Source: Magnetospirillum sp. (GTDB lineage: Bacteria > Pseudomonadota > Alphaproteobacteria > Rhodospirillales > Magnetospirillaceae). From it: 23,953 nt of DNA. Below the pieces are notes generated by a model. That model did not search any database. It was not told where the DNA came from and saw only the letters and a list, made by a program, of their open reading frames with translations. The stretch covers positions 1 to 23,953 of the forward strand of contig JACPDP010000069.1 of the NCBI GenBank assembly GCA_016183945.1. The letters are read 5' to 3'. Position numbers and translations under genes: made by a program. Of the stretch, positions 23,930 to 23,953 are shown one piece after another (positions within the stretch are counted from its first letter, which is position 1; every line of letters starts with the position of its first letter).

Positions 23930-23953
23930 CGTCCATGTGTATACATTCTGGCA

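Overview
The window looks like chromosome from a high-GC alphaproteobacterium, most probably a Rhodospirillales member of the Magnetospirillum type. The reasons are strong GC bias at third codon positions, a small class I cytochrome c, several multidomain cyclic-di-GMP enzymes, and ordinary proteobacterial housekeeping genes (ygfZ-like, hrpB, a dihydroorotase-like gene). This placement is inference from gene content. I see no rRNA, tRNA, CRISPR array, transposase, integrase or phage gene, and no gene-free stretch longer than 300 bases.

Layout. 1-999 (-): a membrane diguanylate cyclase running off the left edge. 1095-1958 (-): a YgfZ-type folate-binding Fe-S protein. 2048-5917 (+): two overlapping glycosyltransferases and an asparagine-synthase-type amidotransferase, probably one glycan-modification operon. 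5931-6057: a nested palindromic repeat. 6089-8906 (+): a dihydroorotase-like amidohydrolase, a MIP18/DUF59 protein, and a membrane protein split by a frameshift. 8953-11460 (-): the helicase HrpB. 11621-11980 (+): a periplasmic monoheme cytochrome c with a clear promoter and a strong terminator. 12063-16137 (-): a TAXI-type solute-binding protein, a His-rich unknown protein, and a c-type-heme PAS-GGDEF-EAL sensor. 16359-17105 (+): a secreted CHAP-domain protein whose 3' end overlaps a small antisense zinc-ribbon gene (17046-17240, -). 17413-20256 (+): a cytosolic PAS-PAS-GGDEF-EAL protein followed by a LuxR-type regulator whose receiver lacks the phospho-accepting aspartate. 20334-20840 (+): a ferritin-like diiron protein. 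20936-21801 (-): a SemiSWEET transporter behind an exported unknown. 21905-23805 (+): an SpmA/SpmB-like membrane protein and a TerC-family membrane protein. 23863-23929: a second nested palindromic repeat.

The main theme is second-messenger signalling. Three cyclic-di-GMP enzymes lie within 24 kb: one synthesis-only and membrane-bound, one carrying a predicted periplasmic c-type heme, and one cytosolic. The heme sensor sits in a same-strand cluster with an orphan periplasmic binding protein and a His-rich protein, and this cluster is the best candidate for an undescribed sensory system. The second point of interest is the cytosolic enzyme followed by a regulator that probably works without phosphorylation. 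The rest is ordinary metabolism and maintenance, with a few local oddities: a Gln in place of a metal-binding His in the dihydroorotase-like protein, a frameshifted membrane gene, and a promoter placed so close to a start codon that the mRNA may be leaderless.
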